Part shown: positions 33,039 to 42,213 of the stretch, piece by piece
How positions within the stretch are numbered: position 1 is the first letter of the stretch
Layout of the letters: every line of letters starts with the position of its first letter
Assembly (NCBI RefSeq): GCF_008364555.1
Contig: NZ_VTUC01000007.1
Span: 62,001 to 126,000, forward strand
Reading direction: 5' to 3'
DNA from: Enterobacter vonholyi
Lineage (GTDB): Bacteria > Pseudomonadota > Gammaproteobacteria > Enterobacterales > Enterobacteriaceae
DNA: 64,000 nucleotides
The notes under the pieces: generated by a model
Seen by the model: only the letters and a program-made list of their open reading frames with translations
Database searches by the model: none
What the model was told of the DNA's origin: nothing
Made by a program: the position numbers and the translations under genes

Positions 33039-34720
33039 CCTTCCGCCCCTGCGTGCTGATCCCGTGCTACAACCACGGCGCCATGATCGCCAGCGTGCTC
33101 TCACGTCTCGCGCCGTTCGGCCTGCCGTGCCTGGTGGTGGATGACGGCAGCGACGCAGTCACCCGTCAGGAGCTTGAGCGCCTGGCGGCTGAGCACCCGC
33201 AGATGACGCTGGTCCGTCTGGCGCAAAACGCCGGAAAAGGTGCCGCGGTCATCAGGGGGCTGGAAGAGTGCGCGCGCGCGGGCTATACCCACGCCGTGCA
33301 GGTGGACGCGGACGGCCAACACGCCATCGAAGATATCCCCAAACTGCTGGCGCTGGCGGAGCGCCACCCGGACGCGCTGATTTCCGGCCAGCCCATTTAC
33401 GATGATTCCATTCCGCGCTCGCGACTCTACGGGCGCTGGATAACACACGTCTGGGTCTGGATTGAGACCTTATCCCTGCAGCTTAAAGACAGCATGTGCG
33501 GCTTTCGGGTCTACCCGGTCTCGCCCACGCTGCGGCTGGCAGCGCGTGAAACGCTCGGTAAACGGATGGACTTTGACACCGAAGTGATGGTCCGTCTTTA
33601 CTGGCAGGGCAACACCAGCGTCTTTTTGCCCACCCGCGTCACTTACCCACAGGACGGCTTGTCCCACTTCGATGCGTTAAAAGATAACGTGCGGATCTCC
33701 CTGATGCATACCCGACTCTTCTTCGGCATGCTGCCCCGCATGCCCGGCCTGCTTTTCCGTCGACGCCGCCAGCACTGGGCGCAGCAGGACGAGGTCAAGG
33801 GTCTGTGGGGGATGCGCCTGATGCTGCGCGTCTGGAAACTGCTGGGTCGGCGGGCCTTTACCGTGCTGCTGTGGCCGGTGATCGGCGTGTACTGGCTTAT
33901 CGCACGTCCCGCACGGCAGGCCTCGCGGCAGTGGATTGGAAGGGTCAAGCAAGAACTGCATAAGCGGAACATGCCCGTTCCCTCACGGCTCAACAGCTTT
34001 TTCCATTTTATGCGCTTCGGCAACGCGATGCTGGATAAGGTCGCCGGCTGGCGCGGCGAGCTGAAGTTTGATCGCGACGTGGTCTTTGCCGCCGGTGCGA
34101 GCGAAACGCTTAATATCGCGGCGCCGCAGGGCAAGCTGCTGCTGGCCTCGCATCTTGGCGACGTAGAAGCCTGCCGGGCTCTGGCCCAGCTGGACGGCAG
34201 CAAAATTATCACCGCCCTGGTCTTCAGCGAGAACGCCCAGCGCTTTAAGCAGATCATGAGCGAAATGGCGCCCGAGGCCAGCGTGAATTTGATGTCGGTC
34301 ACCGACATCGGCCCGGACACCGCGATTGCCATCAAAGAGAAGCTTGAGCGGGGAGAATGGGTCGCGATTGTGGGCGATCGCATCGCGGTGAATCCGCAGC
34401 GTGGCGGCGAGTGGCGGGTGATCTGGAGTACGTTTATGGGCCAGCCAGCGCCGTTCCCACAGGGGCCATTTATCCTGGCCTCCATCCTGCGCTGCCCGGT
34501 GGTGCTGATTTTTGCCCTGCGCCAGCAGGGTAAGCTCGTCCTGCACTGTGAACCGTTTGCAGATCCGCTGCGCCTGCCGCGCGGTGAACGCCAGCAGGCG
34601 CTGCAGGATACCGTCGATCGCTACGCGCAGCGGCTGGAGCATTACGCCCTCATGTCGCCGCTCGACTGGTTTAATTTTTTCGATTTCTGGCATCTGCCAG
34701 AGTCCAGTGAAAAGGAGTAA
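33029..34720 (+). CDS. apeJ: Fused family 2 glycosyltransferase and LpxL-type acyltransferase
   Basis: Encodes 563 aa with two domains. Residues 1 to about 230 are a GT2 glycosyltransferase (LIPCYNHGAMI, VVDDGSD, DADGQH). A short hydrophobic stretch near 275-295 leads to a C-terminal acyltransferase of the lipid A late-acyltransferase type (LLASHLGDVEACR near 370; WVAIVGDRIAVNP near 450). One protein could therefore glycosylate and acylate a lipid carrier. The acceptor is unknown; the fusion is conserved in APE clusters. Confidence 0.88.
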   Translation: MSVTFRPCVLIPCYNHGAMIASVLSRLAPFGLPCLVVDDGSDAVTRQELERLAAEHPQMTLVRLAQNAGKGAAVIRGLEECARAGYTHAVQVDADGQHAIEDIPKLLALAERHPDALISGQPIYDDSIPRSRLYGRWITHVWVWIETLSLQLKDSMCGFRVYPVSPTLRLAARETLGKRMDFDTEVMVRLYWQGNTSVFLPTRVTYPQDGLSHFDALKDNVRISLMHTRLFFGMLPRMPGLLFRRRRQHWAQQDEVKGLWGMRLMLRVWKLLGRRAFTVLLWPVIGVYWLIARPARQASRQWIGRVKQELHKRNMPVPSRLNSFFHFMRFGNAMLDKVAGWRGELKFDRDVVFAAGASETLNIAAPQGKLLLASHLGDVEACRALAQLDGSKIITALVFSENAQRFKQIMSEMAPEASVNLMSVTDIGPDTAIAIKEKLERGEWVAIVGDRIAVNPQRGGEWRVIWSTFMGQPAPFPQGPFILASILRCPVVLIFALRQQGKLVLHCEPFADPLRLPRGERQQALQDTVDRYAQRLEHYALMSPLDWFNFFDFWHLPESSEKE

Positions 34721-34723
34721 AGG

Positions 34724-35146
34724 GTGCTGACCGATCCCCGCTTTACGACTGAAGTCGAGATCACCGTTCCGTTCCACGACGTCGATATGATGGGCGTGGT
34801 CTGGCACGGTAACTATTTCCGCTACTTTGAGATCGCCCGCGAGGCGCTGCTCAATCAGTTTGACTATGGCTATCGCCAGATGAAGGCCTCCGGCTACGTC
34901 TGGCCCGTCGTCGACACGCGGGTGAAATACCGCGATGCGGTGACCTTTGAGCAGCGTATTCGCGTCCGCGCGCACATTGAAGAGTATGAAAATCGCCTGC
35001 GCATTGCCTATCAAATTTTCGATGCGCAGACCGGCAAACGCACGACCACCGGTTACACCATCCAGGTGGCGGTGGAAGAAGCCACCCGCGAAATGTGCTT
35101 TGTGAGCCCGGCAATACTGTTTGAACGTATGGGAGTAACGCCATGA
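34724..35146 (+). CDS. apeK: Acyl-CoA/ACP thioesterase (4-hydroxybenzoyl-CoA thioesterase type)
   Basis: Encodes 140 aa from a GTG at 34724, with AAGGAG 6 bases upstream. A hotdog thioesterase with the active-site Asp in HDVDMMGVVWHGNYFRYFE near residue 20. It may release the finished polyene or edit misloaded carriers. It follows apeJ by 3 bases and overlaps the next start by 4. Confidence 0.88.
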   Translation: MLTDPRFTTEVEITVPFHDVDMMGVVWHGNYFRYFEIAREALLNQFDYGYRQMKASGYVWPVVDTRVKYRDAVTFEQRIRVRAHIEEYENRLRIAYQIFDAQTGKRTTTGYTIQVAVEEATREMCFVSPAILFERMGVTP

Positions 35147-35748
35147 AATGGTTGCCTTTGCTGGCGCTGATCGTCAGCCCGCTGGTCAGCGCCGTGACGC
35201 TGGATGAGCTGCAGCAGCGCTTCACCGAGCAGCCCGTGGTGCGCGCGCACTTCGAACAGGTTCGCACCATAAAAGATATGCCGCAGCCGCTGCGCTCGCA
35301 GGGCGAAATGCTGATCGCCCGCGACAGCGGCCTGCTGTGGGATCAAAAAGCGCCTTTTCCGATGACGCTGCTGCTGGACGACAAGCGGATGGTTCAGGCA
35401 ATCAACGGCCAGCCGCCGCAGACCATCACTGCCGACAATAATCCGCAGATGTTCCAGTTCAATCATCTTCTGCGCGCCCTGTTCCAGGCCGACCGCAAGG
35501 TGCTGGAAGAGAACTTCCGCATCGATTTTAAAGACCTGGGGGCGGGCCGCTGGTCGCTGGTGCTTACGCCAAAAACGACGCCGCTGGACAAGATTTTCGC
35601 CACCCTCGATCTGGGCGGAGCGACCTATCTGGAGACGATTCGCCTCAACGACAAACAGGGCGACCGTACCGATATCGCCCTTTCACGCCACCAACTGACG
35701 CCCGCCAGCCTGACCGATGACGAACGCCAACGCTTTGCCGCACCGTAA
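35143..35748 (+). CDS. apeL: LolA-related periplasmic carrier protein
   Basis: Encodes 201 aa with an N-terminal signal peptide (MKWLPLLALIVSPLVSA) and a LolA-type beta-sandwich (RAHFEQVRTIKDMPQPL, GLLWDQKAPFPMTLLLDD). In APE clusters it is thought to carry the polyene lipid across the periplasm, parallel to LolA carrying lipoproteins. It overlaps apeK by 4 bases and the exporter by 32. Confidence 0.87.
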   Translation: MKWLPLLALIVSPLVSAVTLDELQQRFTEQPVVRAHFEQVRTIKDMPQPLRSQGEMLIARDSGLLWDQKAPFPMTLLLDDKRMVQAINGQPPQTITADNNPQMFQFNHLLRALFQADRKVLEENFRIDFKDLGAGRWSLVLTPKTTPLDKIFATLDLGGATYLETIRLNDKQGDRTDIALSRHQLTPASLTDDERQRFAAP

Positions 35749-38041
35749 ATCCCTGGGCCCGGCGCTGCTGTGGGCCACGCTATGCCTGATTCTGCTGGGC
35801 GTGCTGATGTCGATGCTGCCCGGCGCGCGTCTGAACAGCAGCGTGCTGGCCATGCTGCCGAAACAGACGCTGGGGGCGATCCCGCCGGCGCTCAACGACG
35901 GGTTTATGCAGCGTCTCGACCGCCAGCTGGTCTGGCTGGTCAGCCCCGGCAAAGAGCCCGATCCGCTCGTGGCGCAGCAGTGGCTGGCGCTGCTGCAAAG
36001 CACTGATTCGCTTAGCGAGGTCAAAGGCCCGATGGACGCCGCAGGGCAAAAGGCCTGGGGAGAGTTCTTCTGGCAGCACCGAAATGGCCTGATCGACCCC
36101 GCCACCCGCGCCCGCCTGCAAAACGGCGGAGAAGCGCAGGCGCAGTGGATTTTATCTCAGCTTTATTCGGCCTTTTCCGGCGTCAGCGGCAAAGAGCTGC
36201 AAAACGATCCCCTGATGCTGATGCGCGGCTCACAGCTCGCTCTGGCGCAAAACGGCCAGAAGCTGCGGCTGATGGACGGCTGGCTGGTCACAAAAGATGA
36301 GGCGGGAAACTACTGGTATCTGCTTCACGGTGAACTGGCGGGCTCGTCGTTTGATATGCAGCAGACCCACCGGCTCGTGACGACGCTTAACGCGCTGCAG
36401 GAGACGCTCAAAGCCCGTTACCCGCAGGCGCAGCTGCTTTCCCGCGGAACCGTGTTTTACAGCGATTACGCCAGCCAGCAGGCCAAACGCGACGTCTCAA
36501 CGCTGGGCATCGCCACCCTGCTTGGCGTGTTCCTGCTCATCGTGGCGGTGTTCCGCTCTTTGCGTCCGCTGCTGCTGAGCGTGCTCTCGATTGCCATCGG
36601 CGCGCTGGCGGGCACGGTGGTGACGCTGCTGCTCTTTGGCGAGCTGCATCTGATGACGCTGGTAATGAGCATGAGCATCATCGGTATTTCAGCCGACTAC
36701 ACGCTCTACTACCTGACCGAACGGATGGTGCACGGCGCGGAGCTTTCCCCCTGGCAAAGCCTGGACAAAGTTCGCAATGCGCTGCTGATGGCGCTGCTGA
36801 CGACGGTCGCCGCCTACCTGATTATGATGCTGGCCCCCTTCCCCGGGATCCGCCAGATGGCGGTGTTCGCCGCCGTGGGGCTGAGCGCCTCCTGCCTGAC
36901 GGTGATTTTCTGGCATCCGTGGCTGTGCCGTGGGTTACCGGTGCGCCCGGTTCCATTTATGGTCCTGATGCTGCGCTGGCTGGCCGCCTGGCGGCGCAGT
37001 AAAAAATTGTCCGTTGGTTTGCCCGTCGCGCTGGCGCTGCTCTCCGCCGTGGGGATGAGTACGCTGAGGGTGGACGACGACATCGCCCAGCTGCAGGCGC
37101 TGCCGAAAAATATTCTGGCGCAGGAGAAGGCCATTACCGCCCTGACCGGACAGAGCGTCGATCAGAAATGGTTTGTGGTTCACGGCGCCTCGCCTCAGCA
37201 AACGCTGGAGCGGCTGGAAGCCTTTACCCCGGCGCTGGCGGAGGCGCAAAAAGCGGGAGAGATTGTCCGCTGGCGCACCCTGCCGCTGAACTCGCTGGCC
37301 CGCCAGAAAAGCGATCTTACGCTTCTACAGAACGCCGCACCTGCGGTAACGAACGTGCTGAAAAGCGCCGGGCTCAACGCCGTCTCCCCGAATCTCGACG
37401 CCATGCCGGTCAGCGTGGACGCGTGGCTTAAAAGCCCGGCGAGCGAAGGCTGGCGTCTGCTCTGGCTGACCCTGCCCGATGGGGAAAGCGGCGTGCTCGT
37501 GCCGGTGGACGGTGCGAAAAACAGCGCTTACCTCGGTGAGCTAGCCGCGCGCCATGACGGCGTCGTCTGGGTCGATCGCAAAGCCAGCTTTGACAGCCTG
37601 TTTGCCCTCTATCGCACGCTGCTGACGGGGCTACTGTTTGCGGCGCTGGCGGTGATTGCCTGCGGGGCGATGCTGCGCCTCGGCTGGCGTAAAGGGCTGA
37701 TAAGCCTGGTGCCGTCCCTGCTGTCGCTGACCTGCGGGCTGTCGGTCCTGGCCGCAACGGGCCACCCGGTGAATCTGTTTTCACTTCTGGCGCTGGTACT
37801 GGTGCTCGGCATTGGCATTAACTACACGCTGTTTTTCAGCAATCCGCGCGGTACGCCGCTCACCTCAATGCTGGCGATTACGCTGGCCATGATGACCACG
37901 CTGCTGACGCTGGGCATGCTCGTCTTCAGCGCCACCCAGGCCATCAGCAGCTTTGGTATCGTGCTGGTGAGCGGTATTTTTACCGCCTTCCTGCTGGCGC
38001 CGCTGGCGATGCCGGATAAGAAAGAGAGAAAACGTAAATGA
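35717..38041 (+). CDS. apeM: MMPL/RND-type exporter
   Basis: Encodes 774 aa with two repeats, each one membrane segment, a periplasmic domain of some 200 residues and a block of five segments (about 255-420 and 630-765). SIIGISADYTLYYLTE and LVLGIGINYTLFFSN are the paired Asp/Asn-containing motifs of the two halves; the second half has Asn where the first has Asp. It should export the aryl-polyene lipid from the inner membrane to the LolA-like carrier. It starts within the end of apeL. Confidence 0.9.
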   Translation: MTNANALPHRKSLGPALLWATLCLILLGVLMSMLPGARLNSSVLAMLPKQTLGAIPPALNDGFMQRLDRQLVWLVSPGKEPDPLVAQQWLALLQSTDSLSEVKGPMDAAGQKAWGEFFWQHRNGLIDPATRARLQNGGEAQAQWILSQLYSAFSGVSGKELQNDPLMLMRGSQLALAQNGQKLRLMDGWLVTKDEAGNYWYLLHGELAGSSFDMQQTHRLVTTLNALQETLKARYPQAQLLSRGTVFYSDYASQQAKRDVSTLGIATLLGVFLLIVAVFRSLRPLLLSVLSIAIGALAGTVVTLLLFGELHLMTLVMSMSIIGISADYTLYYLTERMVHGAELSPWQSLDKVRNALLMALLTTVAAYLIMMLAPFPGIRQMAVFAAVGLSASCLTVIFWHPWLCRGLPVRPVPFMVLMLRWLAAWRRSKKLSVGLPVALALLSAVGMSTLRVDDDIAQLQALPKNILAQEKAITALTGQSVDQKWFVVHGASPQQTLERLEAFTPALAEAQKAGEIVRWRTLPLNSLARQKSDLTLLQNAAPAVTNVLKSAGLNAVSPNLDAMPVSVDAWLKSPASEGWRLLWLTLPDGESGVLVPVDGAKNSAYLGELAARHDGVVWVDRKASFDSLFALYRTLLTGLLFAALAVIACGAMLRLGWRKGLISLVPSLLSLTCGLSVLAATGHPVNLFSLLALVLVLGIGINYTLFFSNPRGTPLTSMLAITLAMMTTLLTLGMLVFSATQAISSFGIVLVSGIFTAFLLAPLAMPDKKERKRK

Positions 38042-38616
38042 ACGCTTTTTACCGCGCCGTCGCGCTAACCGCAGCGCTGCTGCTGGCGGGCTGCAGCCAT
38101 TCGACCGATACCAAAGAGACACGGCCTCAGGCCTGGCTCCAGCCGGGAACCAGAGTGACGCTCCCGCCGCCCGGCATTAGCCCGGCAGTAAGCTCCCAGC
38201 AGCTGCTGACCGGCAGCTTTAACGGACAAACGCAGTCCCTGCTGGTGATGCTCAACGCGGATGCGCATAAGGTGACGCTGGCCGGGCTCTCTTCCGTGGG
38301 GATCCGTCTGTTCCTGGCGACGTACGATGAGACCGGTATTCATACCGAACAGTCGATCGTTGTGCCGCAGCTGCCGCCCGCAAGCCAGGTGCTGGCGGAC
38401 GTGATGCTAAGCCACTGGCCGATTAGCGCCTGGCAGCCGCAGTTGCCGAAGGGCTGGACGCTAACGGACAATGGCGATCGACGCGAGCTGCGTAACGCCA
38501 GCGGCAAGCTGGTGACGGAGATTGTCTACCTGCAGCGTAAAGGCAAGCGCGAGCCGATCAGCATCGAGCAACACATATTCAAATACCACATCACCATTCA
38601 ATATCTGGGTGACTGA
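38038..38616 (+). CDS. apeN: DUF3261-type outer-membrane lipoprotein
   Basis: Encodes 192 aa with a signal peptide and lipobox LLAGC (Cys19). The mature domain resembles LolB in size and role; DUF3261 proteins accompany LolA-like and MMPL genes in APE clusters, so it is probably the outer-membrane receptor for the product. It overlaps the exporter gene by 4 bases. Confidence 0.86.
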   Translation: MNAFYRAVALTAALLLAGCSHSTDTKETRPQAWLQPGTRVTLPPPGISPAVSSQQLLTGSFNGQTQSLLVMLNADAHKVTLAGLSSVGIRLFLATYDETGIHTEQSIVVPQLPPASQVLADVMLSHWPISAWQPQLPKGWTLTDNGDRRELRNASGKLVTEIVYLQRKGKREPISIEQHIFKYHITIQYLGD

Positions 38617-38617
38617 G

Positions 38618-39787
38618 ATGATTTATATTTCCGCTGTTGGCATGGTCAACGCGCTGGGCAACTCGCCTGATATGATTGCCGCGAACCTGGTGGCAGGCGT
38701 GGCGCCGGGTATGCACGCCCGGACCGGCTGGTTGCAGGACTCACCCGAAGCCGTTCTGGGCGGCGTTGAAGGCGAATTGCCGCCCATCCCGGACACCTTC
38801 TCCGCACACCGCACCCGCAATAACCAGCTGCTGCTGGCCGCGCTGGCGCAGATTCAGCCAGCCGTCGACGAGGCTATCGCCCGCGTCGGTCGTGACCGTG
38901 TGGCCGTGGTGCTGGGAACCAGTACCTCCGGGCTGGATGAAGGCGATGAGCACGTACAGCGCATGACCCATGGCGAAGCGAGCACGCGCTGGCAGTACCC
39001 GCAGCAGGAGCTTGGCGATCCGTCCCGCTTCCTCGCCAACTGGCTTCAGCTCGAAGGCCCGGCCTATACGATTTCAACAGCCTGCTCTTCCAGCGCGCGG
39101 GCGATGATCGGCGGCAAACGTCTGATCGAAGCCGGGCTGGTTGACATCGCCATCGTCGGCGGAGCAGATACCCTGAGCCGGATGCCCGTCAACGGCTTTA
39201 ACAGCCTTGAATCCTTCTCCCCTACGCTCTGCGAACCGTTTGGTCGCGACCGCAAGGGGATCACCATCGGAGAAGCCGCCGCGCTGATGGTATTGAGCCG
39301 CGAGCCCGCCGACGTGGCGCTGCTCGGGACGGGTGAATCCAGCGATGCGTACCATATTTCCGCCCCGCATCCGCAGGGTGAAGGGGCGATAAGGGCGATT
39401 ACTCAGGCGCTTAACGAAGCGGGCATGCAGCCGGAGGATATCGGCTACATCAACCTGCACGGCACGGCCACGCCGCTTAACGATCAGATTGAATCGCAGG
39501 TGGTACACGATCTCTTCGGGGAAAGCGTGCCGTGCAGCTCAACCAAACACCTTACCGGCCATACGCTGGGCGCTGCCGGTATTACCGAAGCGGCCCTGAG
39601 CTGGCTGATTCTTTCGCGCGATCTACCGTTGCCGCCGCAGGACTTCGCCCGCTACGCGCCCGACGACACGCTGGCGCCGTGCGGCCTGCTGCACCGGCAC
39701 ATCGCGCTGAAAAAGCCGGTTATTCTGTCTAACTCGTTCGCGTTTGGCGGCAACAACGCCAGCATTCTGCTGGGGAGAGCCTCATGA
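38618..39787 (+). CDS. apeO: Beta-ketoacyl-ACP synthase (catalytic KS)
   Basis: Encodes 389 aa from an ATG two bases after the apeN stop; in-frame starts inside apeN are rejected. The Cys-His-His triad is present: Cys156 in ISTACSSSARA, His in NLHGTATPLND and His in KHLTGHTLGAAG. It should elongate the aryl polyene with malonyl units, paired with the cysteine-less chain-length factor encoded at 28716. It overlaps the next gene by 4 bases. Confidence 0.92.
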   Translation: MIYISAVGMVNALGNSPDMIAANLVAGVAPGMHARTGWLQDSPEAVLGGVEGELPPIPDTFSAHRTRNNQLLLAALAQIQPAVDEAIARVGRDRVAVVLGTSTSGLDEGDEHVQRMTHGEASTRWQYPQQELGDPSRFLANWLQLEGPAYTISTACSSSARAMIGGKRLIEAGLVDIAIVGGADTLSRMPVNGFNSLESFSPTLCEPFGRDRKGITIGEAAALMVLSREPADVALLGTGESSDAYHISAPHPQGEGAIRAITQALNEAGMQPEDIGYINLHGTATPLNDQIESQVVHDLFGESVPCSSTKHLTGHTLGAAGITEAALSWLILSRDLPLPPQDFARYAPDDTLAPCGLLHRHIALKKPVILSNSFAFGGNNASILLGRAS

Positions 39788-40257
39788 GCTACTTATCACC
39801 CGAAGCCTATCTGCCGCACGAGGCGCCGATGATGCTGCTGGGGTCCGTAGAGAAAGTTACGGACGAGATGGCGGTCTGCCGCGTGGCAGTCAACGGGCAA
39901 AGCGTGCTGGCGCCGTTTCTCAATGCCGATGGCGACCTGCCGGGCTGGTACGCGCTTGAGCTAATGGCGCAGACCGTTGGCGTCTGGTCAGGCTGGCATC
40001 GTCAGCAGCAGGGGCAGGAACATATCGCGCTGGGCATGGTGCTCGGCGCGCGCGAGCTGGTCTGCGCCAGCGGGCATTTCGCCGCAGGCCTGACGCTGGA
40101 CATTACCGTTAAGCTGCTGATGCAGGACGAACGCTTCGGCAGTTTTGAATGCGCAATTTCCGCTAATGAAGAGACGCTGGCCACGGGCCGGGTCAATACC
40201 TTCCAGCCGAGCGCAGAAGAATTAACATCGCTATTTAATCAGGGATCTAACGCATGA
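39784..40257 (+). CDS. apeP: Hotdog-fold 3-hydroxyacyl-ACP dehydratase, second subunit
   Basis: Encodes 157 aa of the FabZ/DfnE-like hotdog fold (YLPHEAPMMLLGSVEKV near the N-terminus; WYALELMAQTVGVWSG near 65). It is thought to pair with the small dehydratase at 32685 in APE synthesis. The starts of this gene and the next two each overlap the previous stop by 4 bases, which implies coupled translation. Confidence 0.88.
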   Translation: MSYLSPEAYLPHEAPMMLLGSVEKVTDEMAVCRVAVNGQSVLAPFLNADGDLPGWYALELMAQTVGVWSGWHRQQQGQEHIALGMVLGARELVCASGHFAAGLTLDITVKLLMQDERFGSFECAISANEETLATGRVNTFQPSAEELTSLFNQGSNA

Positions 40258-40985
40258 GTCGTTCCGTACTGGTCACAGGGGCCAGCAAAGGCATAGGGCG
40301 CGCCATTGCCCGCCGGCTTGCCGCCGACGGGTTTACCGTAGGCGTGCATTACCATCGTGATGCCGCAGGCGCGCAGGAGACGCTGGACGCCATCACGCAG
40401 GTGGGTGGGAACGGTCGTCTACTCGCCTTTGATGTGGGCAACCGCGAACAGTGCCGCGAGGTGCTGGAGCAGGAGATTGAAACCCATGGCGCATGGTATG
40501 GCGTTGTCAGCAACGCCGGAATTACCCGCGACGGCGCCTTTCCGGCGCTGAGCGAAGACGACTGGGACAGCGTGATCCACACCAATCTCGACAGTTTTTA
40601 TAACGTCATTCACCCCTGCATTATGCCGATGATTGGCACCCGTAAAGGAGGACGCATTATCACCTTATCGTCCGTGTCCGGCGTGATGGGTAACCGCGGG
40701 CAGGTGAACTACAGCGCGGCAAAAGCGGGCATTATCGGCGCCACCAAAGCGCTGGCGATTGAGCTGGCAAAACGCAAAATCACCGTGAACTGCATTGCAC
40801 CGGGGCTGATTGATACCGGCATGATTGAGATGGAAGAAGCCGCGCTGAAGGAAGCGATGTCCATCATTCCAATGAAACGTATGGGCCAGGCTGAAGAAGT
40901 CGCCGGGCTGGCAAGCTATCTGATGTCGGATATCGCGGGCTACGTTACCCGCCAGGTCATTTCCATTAACGGAGGAATGCTATGA
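40254..40985 (+). CDS. apeQ: 3-oxoacyl-ACP reductase (FabG-type SDR)
   Basis: Encodes 243 aa, a classical short-chain dehydrogenase: cofactor loop TGASKGIGRA at residues 8-17, the active-site Ser in TLSSVSG and the Tyr-X3-Lys pair in NYSAAKAG. It should reduce the ketoacyl intermediate in each elongation cycle before dehydration. Confidence 0.92.
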   Translation: MSRSVLVTGASKGIGRAIARRLAADGFTVGVHYHRDAAGAQETLDAITQVGGNGRLLAFDVGNREQCREVLEQEIETHGAWYGVVSNAGITRDGAFPALSEDDWDSVIHTNLDSFYNVIHPCIMPMIGTRKGGRIITLSSVSGVMGNRGQVNYSAAKAGIIGATKALAIELAKRKITVNCIAPGLIDTGMIEMEEAALKEAMSIIPMKRMGQAEEVAGLASYLMSDIAGYVTRQVISINGGML

Positions 40986-42211
40986 CGCGTCGCGTGGTGA
41001 TTACGGGCATGGGCGGCGTGACCGCCTTTGGCGAAAACTGGCAATCCGTGTCCAGCAGGCTGCTGGCGTATGAAAACGCGGTGCGTAAAATGCCGGAATG
41101 GCAGATCTATGATGGCCTGCATACCCTGCTCGGCGCGCCGATCGATGATTTCACGCTGCCGGAACACTATACCCGCAAGCGTATTCGCGCCATGGGCCGG
41201 GTGTCGCTGATGTCGACCCGCGCCACCGAGCTGGCGCTGGAGCAGGCGGGGCTGATTGGCGAAGCGGTGCTCACCAATGGTCAAACGGGTATCGCCTACG
41301 GTTCTTCGACAGGCAGCACCGGCCCGGTCAGCGAATTCGCCACCATGCTTACCGAAAAGCACACCAATAACATCACCGGGACAACCTACGTCCAGATGAT
41401 GCCGCACACGACCGCGGTGAATACCGGCCTGTTCTTTGGATTGCGCGGCCGCGTGATCCCGACGTCGAGCGCGTGTACCTCCGGCAGCCAGGCGATTGGC
41501 TATGCCTGGGAGGCGATTCGCCACGGGTATCAGACCGTGATGGTCGCGGGTGGCGCTGAGGAGCTGTGTCCGTCTGAAGCAGCGGTGTTTGACACGCTGT
41601 TTGCCACCAGCCAGCGTAACGACGAACCCAAAACCACCCCTTCACCGTTCGATACGCAGCGCGATGGTCTGGTCATTGGGGAAGGCGCTGGCACCCTGAT
41701 TCTGGAAGAGCTGGAGCACGCCAGAGCGCGCGGGGCCACAATCTATGGCGAGATCGTGGGCTTTGCCACCAACTGTGACGCGGCCCATATCACCCAGCCT
41801 CAGCGTGACACCATGCAGATTTGCATGGAGCAGTCGCTGGCCATGGCGGGATTAAGCGCCCGGGATATAGGGTATATTTCCGCGCACGGTACCGCCACCG
41901 ATCGCGGCGATATCGCCGAAAGCCAGGCCACTGCCGCTATCTACGGTGATAACGTGCCGGTTTCCTCGCTGAAGAGCTATTTTGGCCATACGCTTGGGGC
42001 CTGTGGCGCGCTGGAAGCGTGGATGAGCCTGCAGATGATGCGTGAAGGCTGGTTTGCCCCGACGCTCAATTTAACGCAGCCGGATGAGCAATGCGGTGCT
42101 TTAGATTATATTATGGGAGAAGCCCGTCAGATTGACTGCGAGTATTTGCAGAGCAATAACTTCGCGTTTGGCGGCATCAATACCTCGATTATCATTAAAC
42201 GCTGGGCGTAA
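40982..42211 (+). CDS. apeR: Second beta-ketoacyl-ACP synthase
   Basis: Encodes 409 aa with a full Cys-His-His triad: Cys165 in SSACTSGSQA, His in SAHGTATDRGD and His in KSYFGHTLGACG. It is a distinct ketosynthase from the one at 38618; in APE systems it may act in starter condensation or in the fatty acyl part. Last biosynthetic gene before the carrier-protein transferase. Confidence 0.92.
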   Translation: MTRRVVITGMGGVTAFGENWQSVSSRLLAYENAVRKMPEWQIYDGLHTLLGAPIDDFTLPEHYTRKRIRAMGRVSLMSTRATELALEQAGLIGEAVLTNGQTGIAYGSSTGSTGPVSEFATMLTEKHTNNITGTTYVQMMPHTTAVNTGLFFGLRGRVIPTSSACTSGSQAIGYAWEAIRHGYQTVMVAGGAEELCPSEAAVFDTLFATSQRNDEPKTTPSPFDTQRDGLVIGEGAGTLILEELEHARARGATIYGEIVGFATNCDAAHITQPQRDTMQICMEQSLAMAGLSARDIGYISAHGTATDRGDIAESQATAAIYGDNVPVSSLKSYFGHTLGACGALEAWMSLQMMREGWFAPTLNLTQPDEQCGALDYIMGEARQIDCEYLQSNNFAFGGINTSIIIKRWA

Positions 42212-42213
42212 CT

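Noticed and set aside
38522-38617. N-terminal extension of the ketosynthase inside apeN
   Set aside because: The extension is low-complexity Ser/Asn-rich sequence in another frame of apeN, and the ATG at 38618 begins the normal KS fold (MIYISAVGMVNALG).
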